Shown piece after piece: positions 1 through 10,450 of a DNA stretch of 64,000 nucleotides. The notes under the pieces were generated by a model that ran no database searches, had not been told where the DNA came from, and was given only the letters and a program-made list of their open reading frames with translations. The stretch comes from Dendrolimus kikuchii. Its lineage: Eukaryota > Arthropoda > Insecta > Lepidoptera > Lasiocampidae. The stretch covers positions 5,794,551-5,858,550 of the forward strand of contig CM034391.1 of assembly GCA_019925095.2 (NCBI GenBank), in the 5' to 3' direction. Each line of letters starts with the position of its first letter. Positions within the stretch are counted from its first letter, which is position 1. The translations under genes and the position numbers were made by a program.

Positions 1-1
1 G

Positions 2-685
2 CCCACCTTAAAGGATGTAATCACATTCTTAGAAGACCATGCACGTTGCACAGAAACTGAGACATATAACCCACCCCCCCCTCCCCTCAGCCCGACATAC
101 AGACAAACTGAACGTGCTTCTCCCTCAGCACGGTACCAACCACGCGCTTCTGCACCCAGACCAGAAATTCGGCACGTTCGTTTTCAGCCCACTACTTCCG
201 TCCGCCCACCTTTAACGCGCCCTGCATATCCTCTACAAAGTCAAGCGTACCCTGTACAGTACGCTCAAGGATACCCACAGTCTACACAATATTTCGAGCC
301 CATAGCACAAGATTCCGCCCACCCACCAGCACCGACCAATAATTATTACTGCCCTTGGTGTCACGTTAGAGGACACAGGTTGCTGAACTGCGGTGAATAC
401 CTAAGACAGCCTACGCAAGGGCGCTGGGATTTTATCCAAGCTCATGAACGGTGCCGTAAGTGTCTAGGACCCCATTACTCTGACGAGTGCAGATCCACAG
501 GACGGTGTAGAGAATGTGATAGCGAGAAACACCATACCACCTTACATCGCAGTGGCTTTGAATCACCCACATATGACAATTCTCACCTCTTGCCCCCACA
601 ACTAAGAGGACAAGAACACACCCGCCCAACCACGGAATCAAGAAACTCTTCTCGTCGTAATTCACCTATTAATTCACAACAATGA
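2..685 (+). CDS. BEL/Pao Gag, 3' part (cut by window edge)
   Basis: The frame is open from base 2 to a TGA at 683-685, so the start of gag lies outside the window. The first part is proline- and glutamine-rich. Near base 350 comes a CCHC-like knuckle (CPWCHVRGHRLLNC), followed by further Cys/His clusters (CRKCLGPHYSDEC and CRECDSEKHH), as in the nucleocapsid region of Pao-clade Gag proteins. Gag would package the element RNA in cytoplasmic particles. The pol frame that follows is in the same phase, with only this one stop between them. The family assignment is firm because of the downstream pol; the exact Gag boundaries are inferred. Confidence 0.82.
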   Translation, partial: PTLKDVITFLEDHARCTETETYNPPPPPLSPTYRQTERASPSARYQPRASAPRPEIRHVRFQPTTSVRPPLTRPAYPLQSQAYPVQYAQGYPQSTQYFEPIAQDSAHPPAPTNNYYCPWCHVRGHRLLNCGEYLRQPTQGRWDFIQAHERCRKCLGPHYSDECRSTGRCRECDSEKHHTTLHRSGFESPTYDNSHLLPPQLRGQEHTRPTTESRNSSRRNSPINSQQ

Positions 686-688
686 CTA
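683..688 (+). other. In-frame UGA-CUA between gag and pol
   Basis: A single TGA separates the Gag frame from the protease-RT frame, and the frame is open on both sides. The next three bases are CTA, giving UGACUA, a context known from other systems to favour stop-codon readthrough. BEL/Pao elements usually encode Gag-Pol as one ORF, so this is either programmed readthrough or a disabling point mutation. The sequence alone does not decide. Confidence 0.55.
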
Positions 689-3600
689 CCTGCTACTCAC
701 TTACACAATACTACACTACACCCACCCATACCATCGCTACAATATACACCATCCACTACATCACGTAAACAAAATAAATCCCAGTTTCATACTCAGCACT
801 ATGATAATAAAGTTTATCATAATAATCACTTGCCCGGCAGCCCTGTTACTTCCTCTGATAAAGCTAACCAAAATGACAGTCATATTTCAGCACATACTCA
901 GCACATTACAGTACACGATCCACCAGTTTTATTACCCACTGTGTCCCTAGAACTAGCAGACAACGCTGGAGAATTTCATAAGGCAAGAGCATTATTAGAC
1001 AGCGGTTCCATGCTAACCTTGTTAACTAAAACTATGACACAAAAATTACGTTTGCCTGTCGAGCACACAGAACTAAAAATTACAGGAGTCGGTAATCAGC
1101 AGACTCAAAACTCTAGTTCTTCAACTACCATCACATTCCGCCCTATTCACACCGAAGTCCCAGTAATTAGCGCAAAGGCATACATTCTACCAGATTTGAC
1201 AGGTCTTTTACCATTAACAATGTTACCTGACGTTGTTCCACTCCTCGACTCGACACAGCTTCCCCTAGCAGACTCGTCTTATCGTTTTCCAGCCGCTATT
1301 GACTTGATTATGGGTTCTGATGTCTTGGGCCAAATTTTGGATGGTAACAAAATTTTTTTGGGCCCCGGCAGGCCAATAGCCTTCGGCACGATCTTCAATT
1401 TCGCTCTTTTAGGTCCTATCAATCCAAACTACACAAAGCCTGAGCCTCAAGTTAATTCAGCACTAGTAAATATTGACTGTTTACAACCCCAACACTCAAA
1501 TAAAGAAATACACTCCGCTCTGGAGAGATTCTGGGAAGTCGAAGAAGTGCAATCAAAGGACAACTCAACCTCTGACGAGTGTGAGGAGAACTTTCGTTCT
1601 ACCACCACACGTGATCCCACAGGGCGATACATAGTATCCCTTCCCTTTCTTACAAAGGCACCTAAGCTCGGTGCAACCCACGCTATTGCACTACGACGAT
1701 TCCTTAATTTGGAGCGCAAACTCCAAAGAGATCCTACCCTCCGCTCAAAATATATCGACTTCATGAAGGAATACATTGACATGGGCCACATGGCTCTTTG
1801 TCACCCCAGCACATTCAAAGGAAAAGACCATTTTTACGTCCCGCATCATGGCATCTTCAAAGCCAACTCTGAAAAACTTCGCACGGTTTTTGATGGCAGC
1901 TGTAAGAGCTCTAATGGTGTCAGTCTTAATGACTGTCTGCACACTGGCCCACCGCTCCAACGTGATATTACTGACATCATTCTAAATTTTCGTACTCACA
2001 AAGTGGTCTTTAGTACAGACATCCAGATGATGTTTAGAAATATACTAGTTCACCCAGACCACAGACGGTTCCAACTCATTCTATGGCGCTCTTCTCCAGA
2101 TCAACCTCTGCTCACTTACGCCCTGTCCACTGTCACGTATGGCCTACGACCCAGCCCCTTCCTCGCCAATCGATCTATTATACAGCTGGTCACTGATGAA
2201 GGTCACCGTTTTCCCCAGGCTGCACAGGTTCTTACGCACTCCATATTCGTGGATGACATTCTGACTGGGCATGATTCAGTTGACAAGGCAATAGCTCTGC
2301 AGACTGAACTCATTGAGTTACTAGCCCTAGGGGGATTTCATTTGCGAAAGTGGACCTCAAACTCTCGTCAGCTTTTAGAACGCTTCCCGGATGATCAATG
2401 TGACATACCCAAGGATTTTGATGTTGTACCCGACTCCAATGCAATCAAGGTACTTGGTATGCAATGGATACCCCAAACGGACGAATTTACATATCACATT
2501 TCGGTACCTACACTGGAAAAATTTACCAAAAGGTCAATACTCAGTACCATCGCTCGTTTATACGATCCTAGTGGATGGATCAGCCCAGTTATTTTCCGCG
2601 CAAAACTGCTCATTCAGCACCTATGGACTCTAAAGTTAGACTGGGATGAATCGGCTCCCAATGATGTCACATTTCAATTTCAGCACATTTTTGAAGACTT
2701 ACCTCTACTCTCTGCTCTTCGACTCCCCAGAACAATTTGCACCAGCAAAGATTCCACCTACACCCTACACGGTTTTGCCGATGCATCCGAATCCGGATAT
2801 GCAGCCGCAGTCTATCTTCATGAAACGAATATCACGGGTCAGGTACACGTCAGACTACTTGTTTCTAAATCCAAGGTAGCCCCCATTAAAACCCGACAGA
2901 CTATACCAAAGCTGGAACTTTCAGCTGCACACCTCACTTCGCTGCTCATTTCTCGCGTCTCTGTTCAACTTTCTGCCCACATTACCATTCAGCAACACTT
3001 TTGTTGGTCAGACAGTACTATCGTACTCGCCTGGCTTAAAACTCCTTCTCAATCCCTACAGGTCTTTGAGGCCAATCGAGTCTCTGCCATTGCAGCCAAT
3101 CCATGTAACCCTACTTGGAGACATGTACCCTCAGCTCTTAACCCTGCCGACTGTGCTAGCAGGGGAATATCAGCACAGGAACTCTTAGCCTATGACCTAT
3201 GGTGGTCGCCTACTTGGCTCAAGGCCCCACCTGATACCTGGCCCACGATGCCCCCTGCTTTGGGTCATCACGTACTGCCTGGTCTAAAACCCAGAAAAAT
3301 GGTAGCTCACATCGCGGTTCCTGATCTAGACACGGATTTACTCACGAGATTCAGCTCCTTAGACACACTTGTAGGCGTAACCGCATGTATTAAACGTTTT
3401 GCACACAATTGCTTGGTATCTTCTCACTCTCGCATCGTTGGTCCCATTACCGTAGACGAACGTAAGAAAGCGCTCTTACACTGGGTACGCTCAGTCCAAC
3501 AAAATATGTTCGCTGAAGACATCCACCGACTGCAAACTAACAAATTATGTACAGTGCGAATACAACGCCTCTCGCCCTTTCTCAAGGATGGTCTTCTTAG

Positions 3601-4816
3601 AGTAGGAGGGCGCTTGTCCAACTCAGCCCTTAGATATGACACACAACATCCCCTCATCTTACCCAGTTCAAGCCCCCTTGTGGACCTAATTATAGATCAT
3701 TTCCACACTATACACTGCCACCCGGGCGCAGATACACTACACGCACTACTCCGTCAACAATACTGGATTTTATCTGGAAGGCGAGTCATTCGTCACCGTG
3801 TCTTTAAATGTGTACGCTGTTTTAGGCATCGAGCTCAGCCGAATCCCCCTTTTATGGCCGACCTACCGGCTGATCGAGTCAGCCCACAACCGGTGTTTAG
3901 TCAAGTGTCCACGGATTTTGCCGGACCATTCCTAATTAAATCAAGTACTCTACGCAATGCCAAACTTCTCAAAGGCTACTTTTGTGTTTTCGTTTGTCTC
4001 GCCACCAAGGCAGTGCACTTAGAGGCTGTCTCGGAACTTTCTACGGACGCCTTTTTTGCGGCATTGCAAAGGTTCGTTAGTCGGCGCGGAATCCCTACCC
4101 TAATTCGCTCTGATTGCGGTACAAACTATGTCGGCGCAAGAAATCAGCTCATAGAAGTACAAAACTTCTTAAAGGCCAATGATGATAGAATTACGCACAA
4201 GCTAGCCACACAGCAGATCACATGGTTGCTCAATCCGCCCTCAGCTCCTTCTTTTGGCGGTCTGCACGAGGCAGCCGTGAAATCTACTAAGCAATTACTC
4301 TATCGCGTATTAGGTGAGCAGCATCTGACCTTTGAAGAATTTTCTACACTCTTAGCCCGTATTGAGGCCGTTCTCAACTCTCGACCACTCTGCCCTCTGT
4401 CTTCAGACCCTACAGACTTCGAAGTCCTAACCGCTGGTCATTTCCTTATAGGTCGCCCACTTACCGCATTACCCGAACATTCCCATGAATCCTCTCCTCC
4501 ATCAACCCTACGACGTTTTCGCTTAGTGCAAGCGTTGGCTCAGCGATTTTGGACCTTGTGGTCGAAATCCTACCTGCACACTCTCCAATCCCGATCTAAA
4601 TGGACTACGGAAACCAGTCGACCCAAGATTGGTGAGCTGGTACTCATAAAGGAGGATAATCTTCCCAGACTCCAGTGGAAGATGGGAAGAATAAAGAAGA
4701 TTCTGCCCGGAAAGGATGACGTCGTCCGAGTCGTAGAACTCAGCACCAAGGATGGCAGCTTAACGAGACCAGTCACAAAGATTGCTCGTCTTCCCCTCGA
4801 CGACAACAGCACTTAG
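686..4816 (+). CDS. BEL/Pao Pol: protease, RT, RNase H, integrase
   Basis: One uninterrupted frame of about 1,376 codons follows the UGA; no AUG lies near its beginning, so expression as a Gag-Pol fusion is expected. Residue numbers here count from base 830. In order: aspartic protease (ALLDSGS, ~55), reverse transcriptase (FSTDIQMMFRNI ~395; FVDD catalytic box ~475, where many RTs have YXDD), RNase H (GFADASESGYAAAVYL, ~648), integrase zinc finger (H-H-C-C, ~957-1000), integrase core with D in STDFAGPF (~1030), D in IRSDCGTNYVGA (~1095) and E in GGLHEAAVKS (~1145), and a C-terminal DUF5641-like segment. The catalytic residues are all present. No env-like frame follows, so this is an LTR retrotransposon of the Pao group, probably fairly young. 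Confidence 0.94.
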   Translation, partial: LPATHLHNTTLHPPIPSLQYTPSTTSRKQNKSQFHTQHYDNKVYHNNHLPGSPVTSSDKANQNDSHISAHTQHITVHDPPVLLPTVSLELADNAGEFHKARALLDSGSMLTLLTKTMTQKLRLPVEHTELKITGVGNQQTQNSSSSTTITFRPIHTEVPVISAKAYILPDLTGLLPLTMLPDVVPLLDSTQLPLADSSYRFPAAIDLIMGSDVLGQILDGNKIFLGPGRPIAFGTIFNFALLGPINPNYTKPEPQVNSALVNIDCLQPQHSNKEIHSALERFWEVEEVQSKDNSTSDECEENFRSTTTRDPTGRYIVSLPFLTKAPKLGATHAIALRRFLNLERKLQRDPTLRSKYIDFMKEYIDMGHMALCHPSTFKGKDHFYVPHHGIFKANSEKLRTVFDGSCKSSNGVSLNDCLHTGPPLQRDITDIILNFRTHKVVFSTDIQMMFRNILVHPDHRRFQLILWRSSPDQPLLTYALSTVTYGLRPSPFLANRSIIQLVTDEGHRFPQAAQVLTHSIFVDDILTGHDSVDKAIALQTELIELLALGGFHLRKWTSNSRQLLERFPDDQCDIPKDFDVVPDSNAIKVLGMQWIPQTDEFTYHISVPTLEKFTKRSILSTIARLYDPSGWISPVIFRAKLLIQHLWTLKLDWDESAPNDVTFQFQHIFEDLPLLSALRLPRTICTSKDSTYTLHGFADASESGYAAAVYLHETNITGQVHVRLLVSKSKVAPIKTRQTIPKLELSAAHLTSLLISRVSVQLSAHITIQQHFCWSDSTIVLAWLKTPSQSLQVFEANRVSAIAANPCNPTWRHVPSALNPADCASRGISAQELLAYDLWWSPTWLKAPPDTWPTMPPALGHHVLPGLKPRKMVAHIAVPDLDTDLLTRFSSLDTLVGVTACIKRFAHNCLVSSHSRIVGPITVDERKKALLHWVRSVQQNMFAEDIHRLQTNKLCTVRIQRLSPFLKDGLLRVGGRLSNSALRYDTQHPLILPSSSPLVDLIIDHFHTIHCHPGADTLHALLRQQYWILSGRRVIRHRVFKCVRCFRHRAQPNPPFMADLPADRVSPQPVFSQVSTDFAGPFLIKSSTLRNAKLLKGYFCVFVCLATKAVHLEAVSELSTDAFFAALQRFVSRRGIPTLIRSDCGTNYVGARNQLIEVQNFLKANDDRITHKLATQQITWLLNPPSAPSFGGLHEAAVKSTKQLLYRVLGEQHLTFEEFSTLLARIEAVLNSRPLCPLSSDPTDFEVLTAGHFLIGRPLTALPEHSHESSPPSTLRRFRLVQALAQRFWTLWSKSYLHTLQSRSKWTTETSRPKIGELVLIKEDNLPRLQWKMGRIKKILPGKDDVVRVVELSTKDGSLTRPVTKIARLPLDDNST

Positions 4817-4849
4817 TCAGCACTATAAATGGGAGCCGTCACCTTTTCC

Positions 4850-4960
4850 CCGGGCCCCAGGATGTTCACGCCACGCGTAACGAAGCGTTATCATAGACAC
4901 GATTAAAGTGTGACGGTGGTAGTTCGAGAAACTAAAATATCGAAGTACGGCTATATAAAA
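4850..4960 (+). repeat. Probable start of BEL/Pao 3' LTR
   Basis: A purine/GC tract (CCCGGGCCCCAGGA) precedes TGTTCACGCC at 4863 a few dozen bases after the pol stop. This is where a polypurine tract and LTR start (TG...) are expected. The LTR is interrupted by the CA microsatellite and its 3' end cannot be recognised; the 5' LTR is outside the window, so no pairwise check is possible. Confidence 0.35.
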
Positions 4961-4974
4961 CACACACACACACA

Positions 4975-5028
<54 letters not shown>

Positions 5029-5099
5029 CACACACGCACACACACACACACACATACACACGCACACGCACACGCACACGCACACGCACACGCACACGC

Positions 5100-5135
<36 letters not shown>

Positions 5136-5138
5136 ACA
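4961..5138 (+). repeat. CA microsatellite with CACACG subrepeats
   Basis: About 178 bp of nearly pure CA dinucleotide, with a central block of regular CACACG hexamers (roughly 5056-5107). Frames reading through it encode only alternating His-Thr or Cys-Val and are not genes. Confidence 0.97.
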
Positions 5139-5166
5139 TCTATATATAAAATAGATAACATTTTTT

Positions 5167-5482
5167 ATCTGTGCAGGAACGGAGAAAGAATACAATTTCC
5201 TGCGGCCGGGCGGCCTGTCGTAAGAGGCGACTTAACAACCCACAGCCAGGTGGTAGGGCATTTGCCCGACTTGATAGCTACCACCCCTGGTCTAAAGTAT
5301 GTCGCCATAACAACCTTGAATTGTGTTCCGGTAATAGTAACCAGGTTCCAGTCTCCCTTAAGAGAGCAGCAGCGCATTTGTAGCACTTTTGGTGTTGCAA
5401 AGTCCATAGGCGATGGTAACCGCTTTCCATCAAGTAGGCCGTCTGCCTGTCTCCTGATCTCCTGCAATAAAAAAATAAAAAA
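5167..5482 (+). mobile_element. SINE-like retroposon (family A), full length
   Basis: Head TGCAGGAACGGAGAAAGAAT, GC-rich block with GGCCGGGCGGCC, and tail CCGTCTGCCTG followed by TGCAATAAAAAA. The same ~300 bp unit recurs at least eleven more times in this window on both strands, each ending in an A-rich tail. The tail resembles the shared 3' ends of lepidopteran non-LTR elements. The head shows no clear tRNA A and B boxes, so the promoter origin is unresolved. Confidence 0.85.
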
Positions 5483-5772
5483 ACATTTACCTGTCACAGT
5501 GTTTGACTGCGATGAACTCCGAAATTACTCAACCGATTTTGATGATGATTTCTTTTTATTTTGCTGGATTTGTTCCAACTTAGGATAAGTATCATTTTAA
5601 TTTATAATAAAAAAAACTTTATATTGCATTTTTTTTAAACAGAGAGGTCGATAGGTATCAATCAGTTCTGCTGTCAACTAAGTAACATAAGCATCAAATA
5701 GATAGCTCCATACTTTAAGTCCCACCCTTTCTTTGATTAATAGTATTTGAATCTTAATCAACATATAGGTAT

Positions 5773-6440
5773 TGTTACGTGCGAGCGGGAGTAGGCACTT
5801 AAGAATCGAAGTAAACACTAATTTTTTCAACTGAATGCTTTTATTGAGTTACACAGCCTTACGTGCTTCTTCTCTGCAGGGTTGCCCCTTCACACACAAC
5901 TAATGACGCTCTGCCCTGACGATGAGATATCTTACTCACAATACCGTCGCCGATATTGCGTAGACCAACCACCTCCTGCTACTACAGTGCTCTCCGAATT
6001 TACCGCGCATAGCTCGCTTCTGGACCTCCTCTTAAACTACGCTAAACTCCTTCCTCCTTGAACTACCAACTATACTCTACTTAACGCTTCTTCCAACTCT
6101 CTCGTATCGCACTTGTCGCTTTACTGTCTTCAACTGAACTACCCCGTAGGCCCGCCTTACGTTGCTTATATACCCCGAAGAATCTTATGGAACCCATAAT
6201 TTCGATCTTCTTTTCGTCATTATTTTATTTACTGTCTGTCCCTTTCTAAACATCTATCTGTCTCTGTTTTTTCCTTCCTGAACCTTCTATTCTAGAATTT
6301 CGATCATCATTTCGTTATTCTTTTGTTCATTATCTATCCCTTTCTGAAACGTATCTGTCCTTGTCTTTTTCTTCTGGAATCTTCCATATTTTTCTGAAAC
6401 TCCTTAAACCAACTAGATCGTTCCACTATCGCTCGCCACA
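5773..6440 (-). mobile_element. Probable solo LTR
   Basis: Read on the minus strand it begins TGTGGCGAGC, has a TATATAAGC TATA-like box near 6165, an AATAAA near 5843 and ends CGTAACA, the layout of an LTR (promoter, poly(A) signal, TG...CA ends). No internal retroelement coding lies beside it. A convincing target duplication was not seen, so the boundaries are approximate. Confidence 0.5.
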
Positions 6441-6460
6441 ATATATATAAATAAAAGTAA

Positions 6461-6617
6461 ATCGTAAAAATGTCTATTCGCTCATAACTTGAGAACGACT
6501 GTACCGATTTTTCGTGAGTATTTGAGTGAGTCCCCGGATGGCTTAGATTCACAATTAGAAGCGGTAGGTGGCACTAGAATCGGGTCCTAGATTTTTATTT
6601 TTTCGGGGCAGGAGAAC
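6461..6617 (+). repeat. Interspersed repeat family W, partial
   Basis: It contains CGGTAGGTGGCACTAGAATC and a short GGGGCAGGAGAACG end, matching copies at 12395-12710 and 16640-16850. The family has a 'gaccgattt' segment in the middle and ends at or near (TA)n in two of three copies. Class is uncertain, possibly a Helitron-like or LINE-tail element. Confidence 0.6.
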
Positions 6618-6618
6618 G

Positions 6619-6775
<157 letters not shown>

Positions 6776-6839
6776 TTAATATTGATTATATGATCTACAA
6801 TTCAGCACTGTTACCTAGAAGATAGCTATTCACACATGA

Positions 6840-7050
6840 TTTAGAGACATCCAGGATCTAGGCATCGGGAAATACAGACTTTGGCATGGAGTTCCACTTT
6901 TTTACGGCACTCATGATAAAAGTGGACCCAAACCACTTTGTTTGTATAGGTTCCCACCTATTACACGGACATAGCTTCTCCATCATATAGTAACGCATAC
7001 CAGAGCATCTGGTTCTGATTAAGAAGCTCCATTGCACGCTTTTCAAAGTG
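6840..7050 (-). pseudogene. Jockey-type LINE RT C-terminal fragment
   Basis: The minus-strand reading contains IQTKWFGSTFIMSAVKKWNS followed by MPKSVFPDA. This is the same C-terminal RT signature as the plus-strand fragment immediately to the right ([23 protein letters not shown]). It is truncated at the 5' side and ends within the fragment. The two fragments lie head to head. Confidence 0.7.
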
Positions 7051-7072
7051 TATCTATACTAATTTAATAATA

Positions 7073-7430
7073 ATGAGCAGTGATGTGAATGTGAAATGTG
7101 CAGCTGAGCTCTTCGATCTGATCCCGCCATCTCCCTTCCATCATCGGACAACCAAACGAACCGGCATGCGGCATCGATATATGGTGGATATTCCACCTAT
7201 TAGAACGAAGCGCTTTGCATCTAGCTTCATCATACGCACCGCAAAGGAGTGGAACTCATTGTCGGAGTCTGTCTTTCCGGATACATATAACCTGGGTGTC
7301 TTCAAGTCCCGTGTGAATAATTACCTTCTAGGCAAGCGTGCTCTATCCTAGACCATATCTTTGCCCCACATAAGGCAAGATTGTGGTCAAACGCGAACCT
7401 ATACTACAATTAAAAAAAAATATATTATAA
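7073..7430 (+). pseudogene. Jockey-type LINE RT C-terminal fragment with A tail
   Basis: A 92-codon open stretch contains [36 protein letters not shown] and [11 protein letters not shown]. This arrangement is typical of the extreme C-terminus of Jockey-clade reverse transcriptases. A stop is followed by a short 3' UTR and an A-run near 7413. Only the 3' end of the element is present (5' truncation is usual for LINEs). Confidence 0.82.
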
Positions 7431-7439
7431 AGAGGTAAA

Positions 7440-7835
7440 CTTTGTGAGTTTGGATGTTAGGGGTAATTTCTAGTACTACTGATCCGATTTTGAAAATTCT
7501 TTCACCAATAGAAAACTAAGTTTAGACCCGAGTGACATAATCTATATTTGATTGTGATTATTAAATCAAAAAAGTAAAAATCTTTTACACCCAGCAAAGT
7601 GGGCTCGGGGACGCCTGTCAAATATATTACAGTAATAACGTTTCACGAAAGAATTGCACACATTCTCATACAAGGAACTGCGAGTGGTTTCTGCGTTTAT
7701 GAATTAATTAAAGCTTAATTAAACCTTGATATGCGTACGTGTGTGCGTGGGTGCATGTGTATTTTTTAATGACGCCCAGCGAAGTTAGCACGGGTCAGCT
7801 GATGCTATATAAAACTTACAAGCTGGTAACCCTAT
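7440..7835 (+). repeat. Degenerate repeats with 'GGGTCAGCTGATGC'-type end
   Basis: A stretch with 'actgatccgatttt' and two similar short blocks (acccagcaaagtgggctcgg near 7592; acgcccagcgaagttagcac near 7771). These resemble ends of lepidopteran interspersed repeats that terminate near GCTAGT or GCTGATGC. Class not resolved. Confidence 0.4.
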
Positions 7836-8344
7836 CTCGATGTCGATAGTCTGAAAGACTATTTCCATTGAAACTCAAATCTCACTTCTCAGAAGTCTTT
7901 CATTGAACCATAAAAGATATAAAACAAAAACTTAAGGCTTCCCTAAATTCATGGGACTTTACGTAATGGAGTTTTCTTTTGATCGAATAAGGAAAATTTC
8001 TTCATGGATTGTTTTATTTCATTCTTGAGACAGTCGGTTAATTATTCAATAAAGTTGGATTCCAGTTTGTTCTACTTTCGATAAACTGCTCGAGTCATTG
8101 ATTTCTTGCTATATTACAAAGTTTCTAAGGTGTGTTTGCTTTAAGACGCAATAACATCCTTGATTAGTTCTCGAGATCGGAAAGAAATAAATGTTTTCTT
8201 GATGTTGCAATTTGAACAGACTTTGAGCGAAACTCGTTTTATAAACTTCTAAACTTAAACTTCTATCAATAACTTTACTGATTGACTTTGCCAAGAATTT
8301 ATTGTAATGTTCTAAAACAATCTGACTTGTTGAATAGCAACGTA
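7836..8344. other. AT-rich stretch, nothing recognised
   Basis: No open frame with recognisable protein content and no repeat that I could match elsewhere in the window. Confidence 0.5.
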
Positions 8345-8450
8345 ATATAAAATTAACTAGATGAGGAAGTTAGAGGAGAGGGATGAGTGGCGCCGACTTG
8401 GGCTATGTCCAGCAGTGGACTGCGATTGGCTGACGATGACACTGATGAAA
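8345..8450 (+). repeat. LINE 3' end fragment
   Basis: Contains GAGGAAGTTAGAGGAGAG and CTATGTCCAGCAGTGGACTG followed by GCTGACGATGAC. This is the degenerate coding end plus terminal motif seen again at 58200-58415 and, weakly, at 8670-8790. Confidence 0.6.
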
Positions 8451-8669
8451 ATAAACTGCTAAAAAGAATATTTTAATCTTCCATTTAATTACTAAATATT
8501 TTTAAATTATCATAGTACTTATTTCTGATTTGTAGGGATGTCTGGAGGAAATATCCTATGGAGAGAAGACCGTTCATTGTACTTTAATATACTTGCATTA
8601 AAATTATTAATTAATTCAAAAACATCAACACTGGTACGGCTACGATTTAAATAAGTTTTTGGTTAGTGT

Positions 8670-8790
8670 CAGTACGGCGTAGGACGCCCTCCAGCTTGGT
8701 GGTCCGACGTTAAGGAAAACAGGAGACCGGTATATTTGACGCAGGCTTGCAGAGGCTTACGTCCAGTAGTAAGCATTAATTGGCTGAAGA
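8670..8790 (+). repeat. LINE 3' end fragment, degenerate
   Basis: GTAGGACGCCCTCCAGCTTG and AGGCTTACGTCCAGTAGTAA parallel the 58200-58415 copy (acgcccttcagctcg, ggcctacgtccagcagtgg). It is clearly diverged and non-coding. Confidence 0.5.
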
Positions 8791-9495
8791 ACAAAAATAA
8801 ATTTGCAGTTAGTTTTGTGGGAAAGAAATATCAAGCCGTGCTGCCTCTGTCAGGTAAGCAATAAAAAAAAACGACTAAGCCCCAGAAAAGCTTGCCTGAT
8901 TGAGTGCCTGTGCGAGCTAATATATATGTCAACAACTCAACAATAAAGGGTGACGAAGACCATGCGAAGTGGAGAAGAAAAAGCAGGAAAGGCAGCGTAG
9001 GAGATCTTCAATAACCTTCTCTTACTCAAAATAATGCGTATCTTTGTAGTATAAAATAAAGTCACGCTCCACATCTATTTGTCTTTATATTCGCTAACTC
9101 CTCCTATATTACGCAATGGATTTAAAAGCAGGTTTGACTATCAGTTACCTAGATAATTTTTCACTGAAGTTTTATATATAGAAAGTTTTATAGATTTTTC
9201 AAGGGAACCTTCAGGGCCAAATCCTAAACTATATATGAAATAGCTATAAATACTTAAAGGAGTCTTGAGATCGATTATGATGAAAACCAGTTTATGGTAG
9301 GGTTACAAGTTGGGCCAAATACAATACCTGTATTTATTACCTGCCGCAGCTTGCATGCTGATAACGTTGAAACTGTTTTATGACTCTCTTCTTTTGTTTT
9401 CTTTGTGTTTAAAATTTGCAATTAGACAATAGCCTATTGTTATTGTACTTGTTTATGGCCGTTCTCAGGCATAATTATGCAGGTGTGCAGAATTA
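8791..9495. other. AT-rich stretch, nothing recognised
   Basis: No supported gene or repeat. One short poly(A)-like run occurs near 8863. Confidence 0.45.
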
Positions 9496-9814
9496 TGTTA
9501 TCTGGGAATAACGCTGACAGTGACCAGATGTGGTTCTTGGAAATCATTATTTACACGGTCGTGACATATTGTAAGCTGAGTATAAAGGAATGCGCGGAGG
9601 GAGAGATCGGCAGTCGAGCGATGATTACGATACGAGTAAGACGTACATTGGACAAGCGATATAGTGACGGACTTTGCGCGTGTTATTGAATCGTGCAGTT
9701 TGTACTAGTAGTGTCTAGTTATATTTGTACCTATGCTCTACGTGTTTGTATAGTTTCTAATAAATTCTATAGTAACTCCAACGGCATTTTAATTCGAGTC
9801 CCACACTCGTAACA
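9496..9814 (+). mobile_element. Probable solo LTR
   Basis: About 319 bp, with ends TGTTA...TAACA, a TATA-like TATAAAGG near 9580, an AATAAA near 9759 and a short downstream tail ending ACTCGTAACA. This is the promoter and poly(A) layout of an LTR with no internal region beside it. Its last bases (CGTAACA) equal those of the minus-strand LTR at 5773-6440, suggesting a related group. Flanking duplications are not clear. Confidence 0.5.
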
Positions 9815-9854
9815 GTATCATTAGATTTTGAAAAATCAATTAACTACTACAGTC

Positions 9855-10450
9855 TTTTTTTTTTTTATTGGACTTGACTTTATGTTGTTGGTCCGAAGAC
9901 CTTACAACTTTACCGGGGTCTTTGGGGCGAGTGCCTTCGCGAAGCGAAGGCGCTCGAGCCCGGGGGGGCAACTTGCTCGAGGGAGCTCCCTAAGGAGTTT
10001 TACCTCGGCTGGACTGTTGCCATGAATGGGGAATGAATTTAATGATGCCCACCATAGGGCGACACAAAATACTAATTGAGAACGGGCGACGGGTAATATA
10101 AAGCCCGAAGGGAAGGATCACGGCGGGCCGGGATCGGTGGTTTGCGGTGGCCTACGCTATCTTACTGCCGTTTCGCAACGTGTTATGGCTGGGAGAGAAG
10201 AAACGGCGAAAGAAACTTCCCAGCAACACGCCTAGTCTATCCTGTGGGGTGAGCTATGTCTCCTAGCGTCCCTCGCGGGGACGTGGAGAGATCTTGATTG
10301 GCGGCGTCTCAAGACGCCGCCGTCTGTGTCTGTCTGTCGGTGCCTGCCAGCCTACTGTTCTAACCGTGGGCGGACTGATCCGGGCCAGCCGTTTCGTAAT
10401 AACGTCGACTCTGTCCGTCAGGACGTTACGCGGTCGTACTACTACAGTCG
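9855..10450 (+). other. GC-rich repeat with several stable hairpins
   Basis: This block is much richer in G+C than its surroundings. It contains CCTTCGCGAAGCGAAGG, CGTCCC-TCGC-GGGACG and a perfect 10-bp-arm hairpin (GGCGGCGTCT...AGACGCCGCC, 10300-10321). At about 10165-10232 it carries a motif (TTCGCAACGTGTTATGGCTG and GAAACTTCCCAGCAACACGCC-like) that recurs at 37109-37175 and 61376-61450. It may be the UTR of a non-LTR element; no coding frame is convincing. Confidence 0.4.

Noticed and set aside
830..832. TTG as the start codon of pol
   Set aside because: The frame is open back to the UGA at 683-685; a TTG start in a eukaryotic retroelement is unlikely and the usual expression is as Gag-Pol.
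4823..5195. Several overlapping ORFs of 60-110 codons on both strands
   Set aside because: They read through the CA/CACACG microsatellite and encode only dipeptide repeats.
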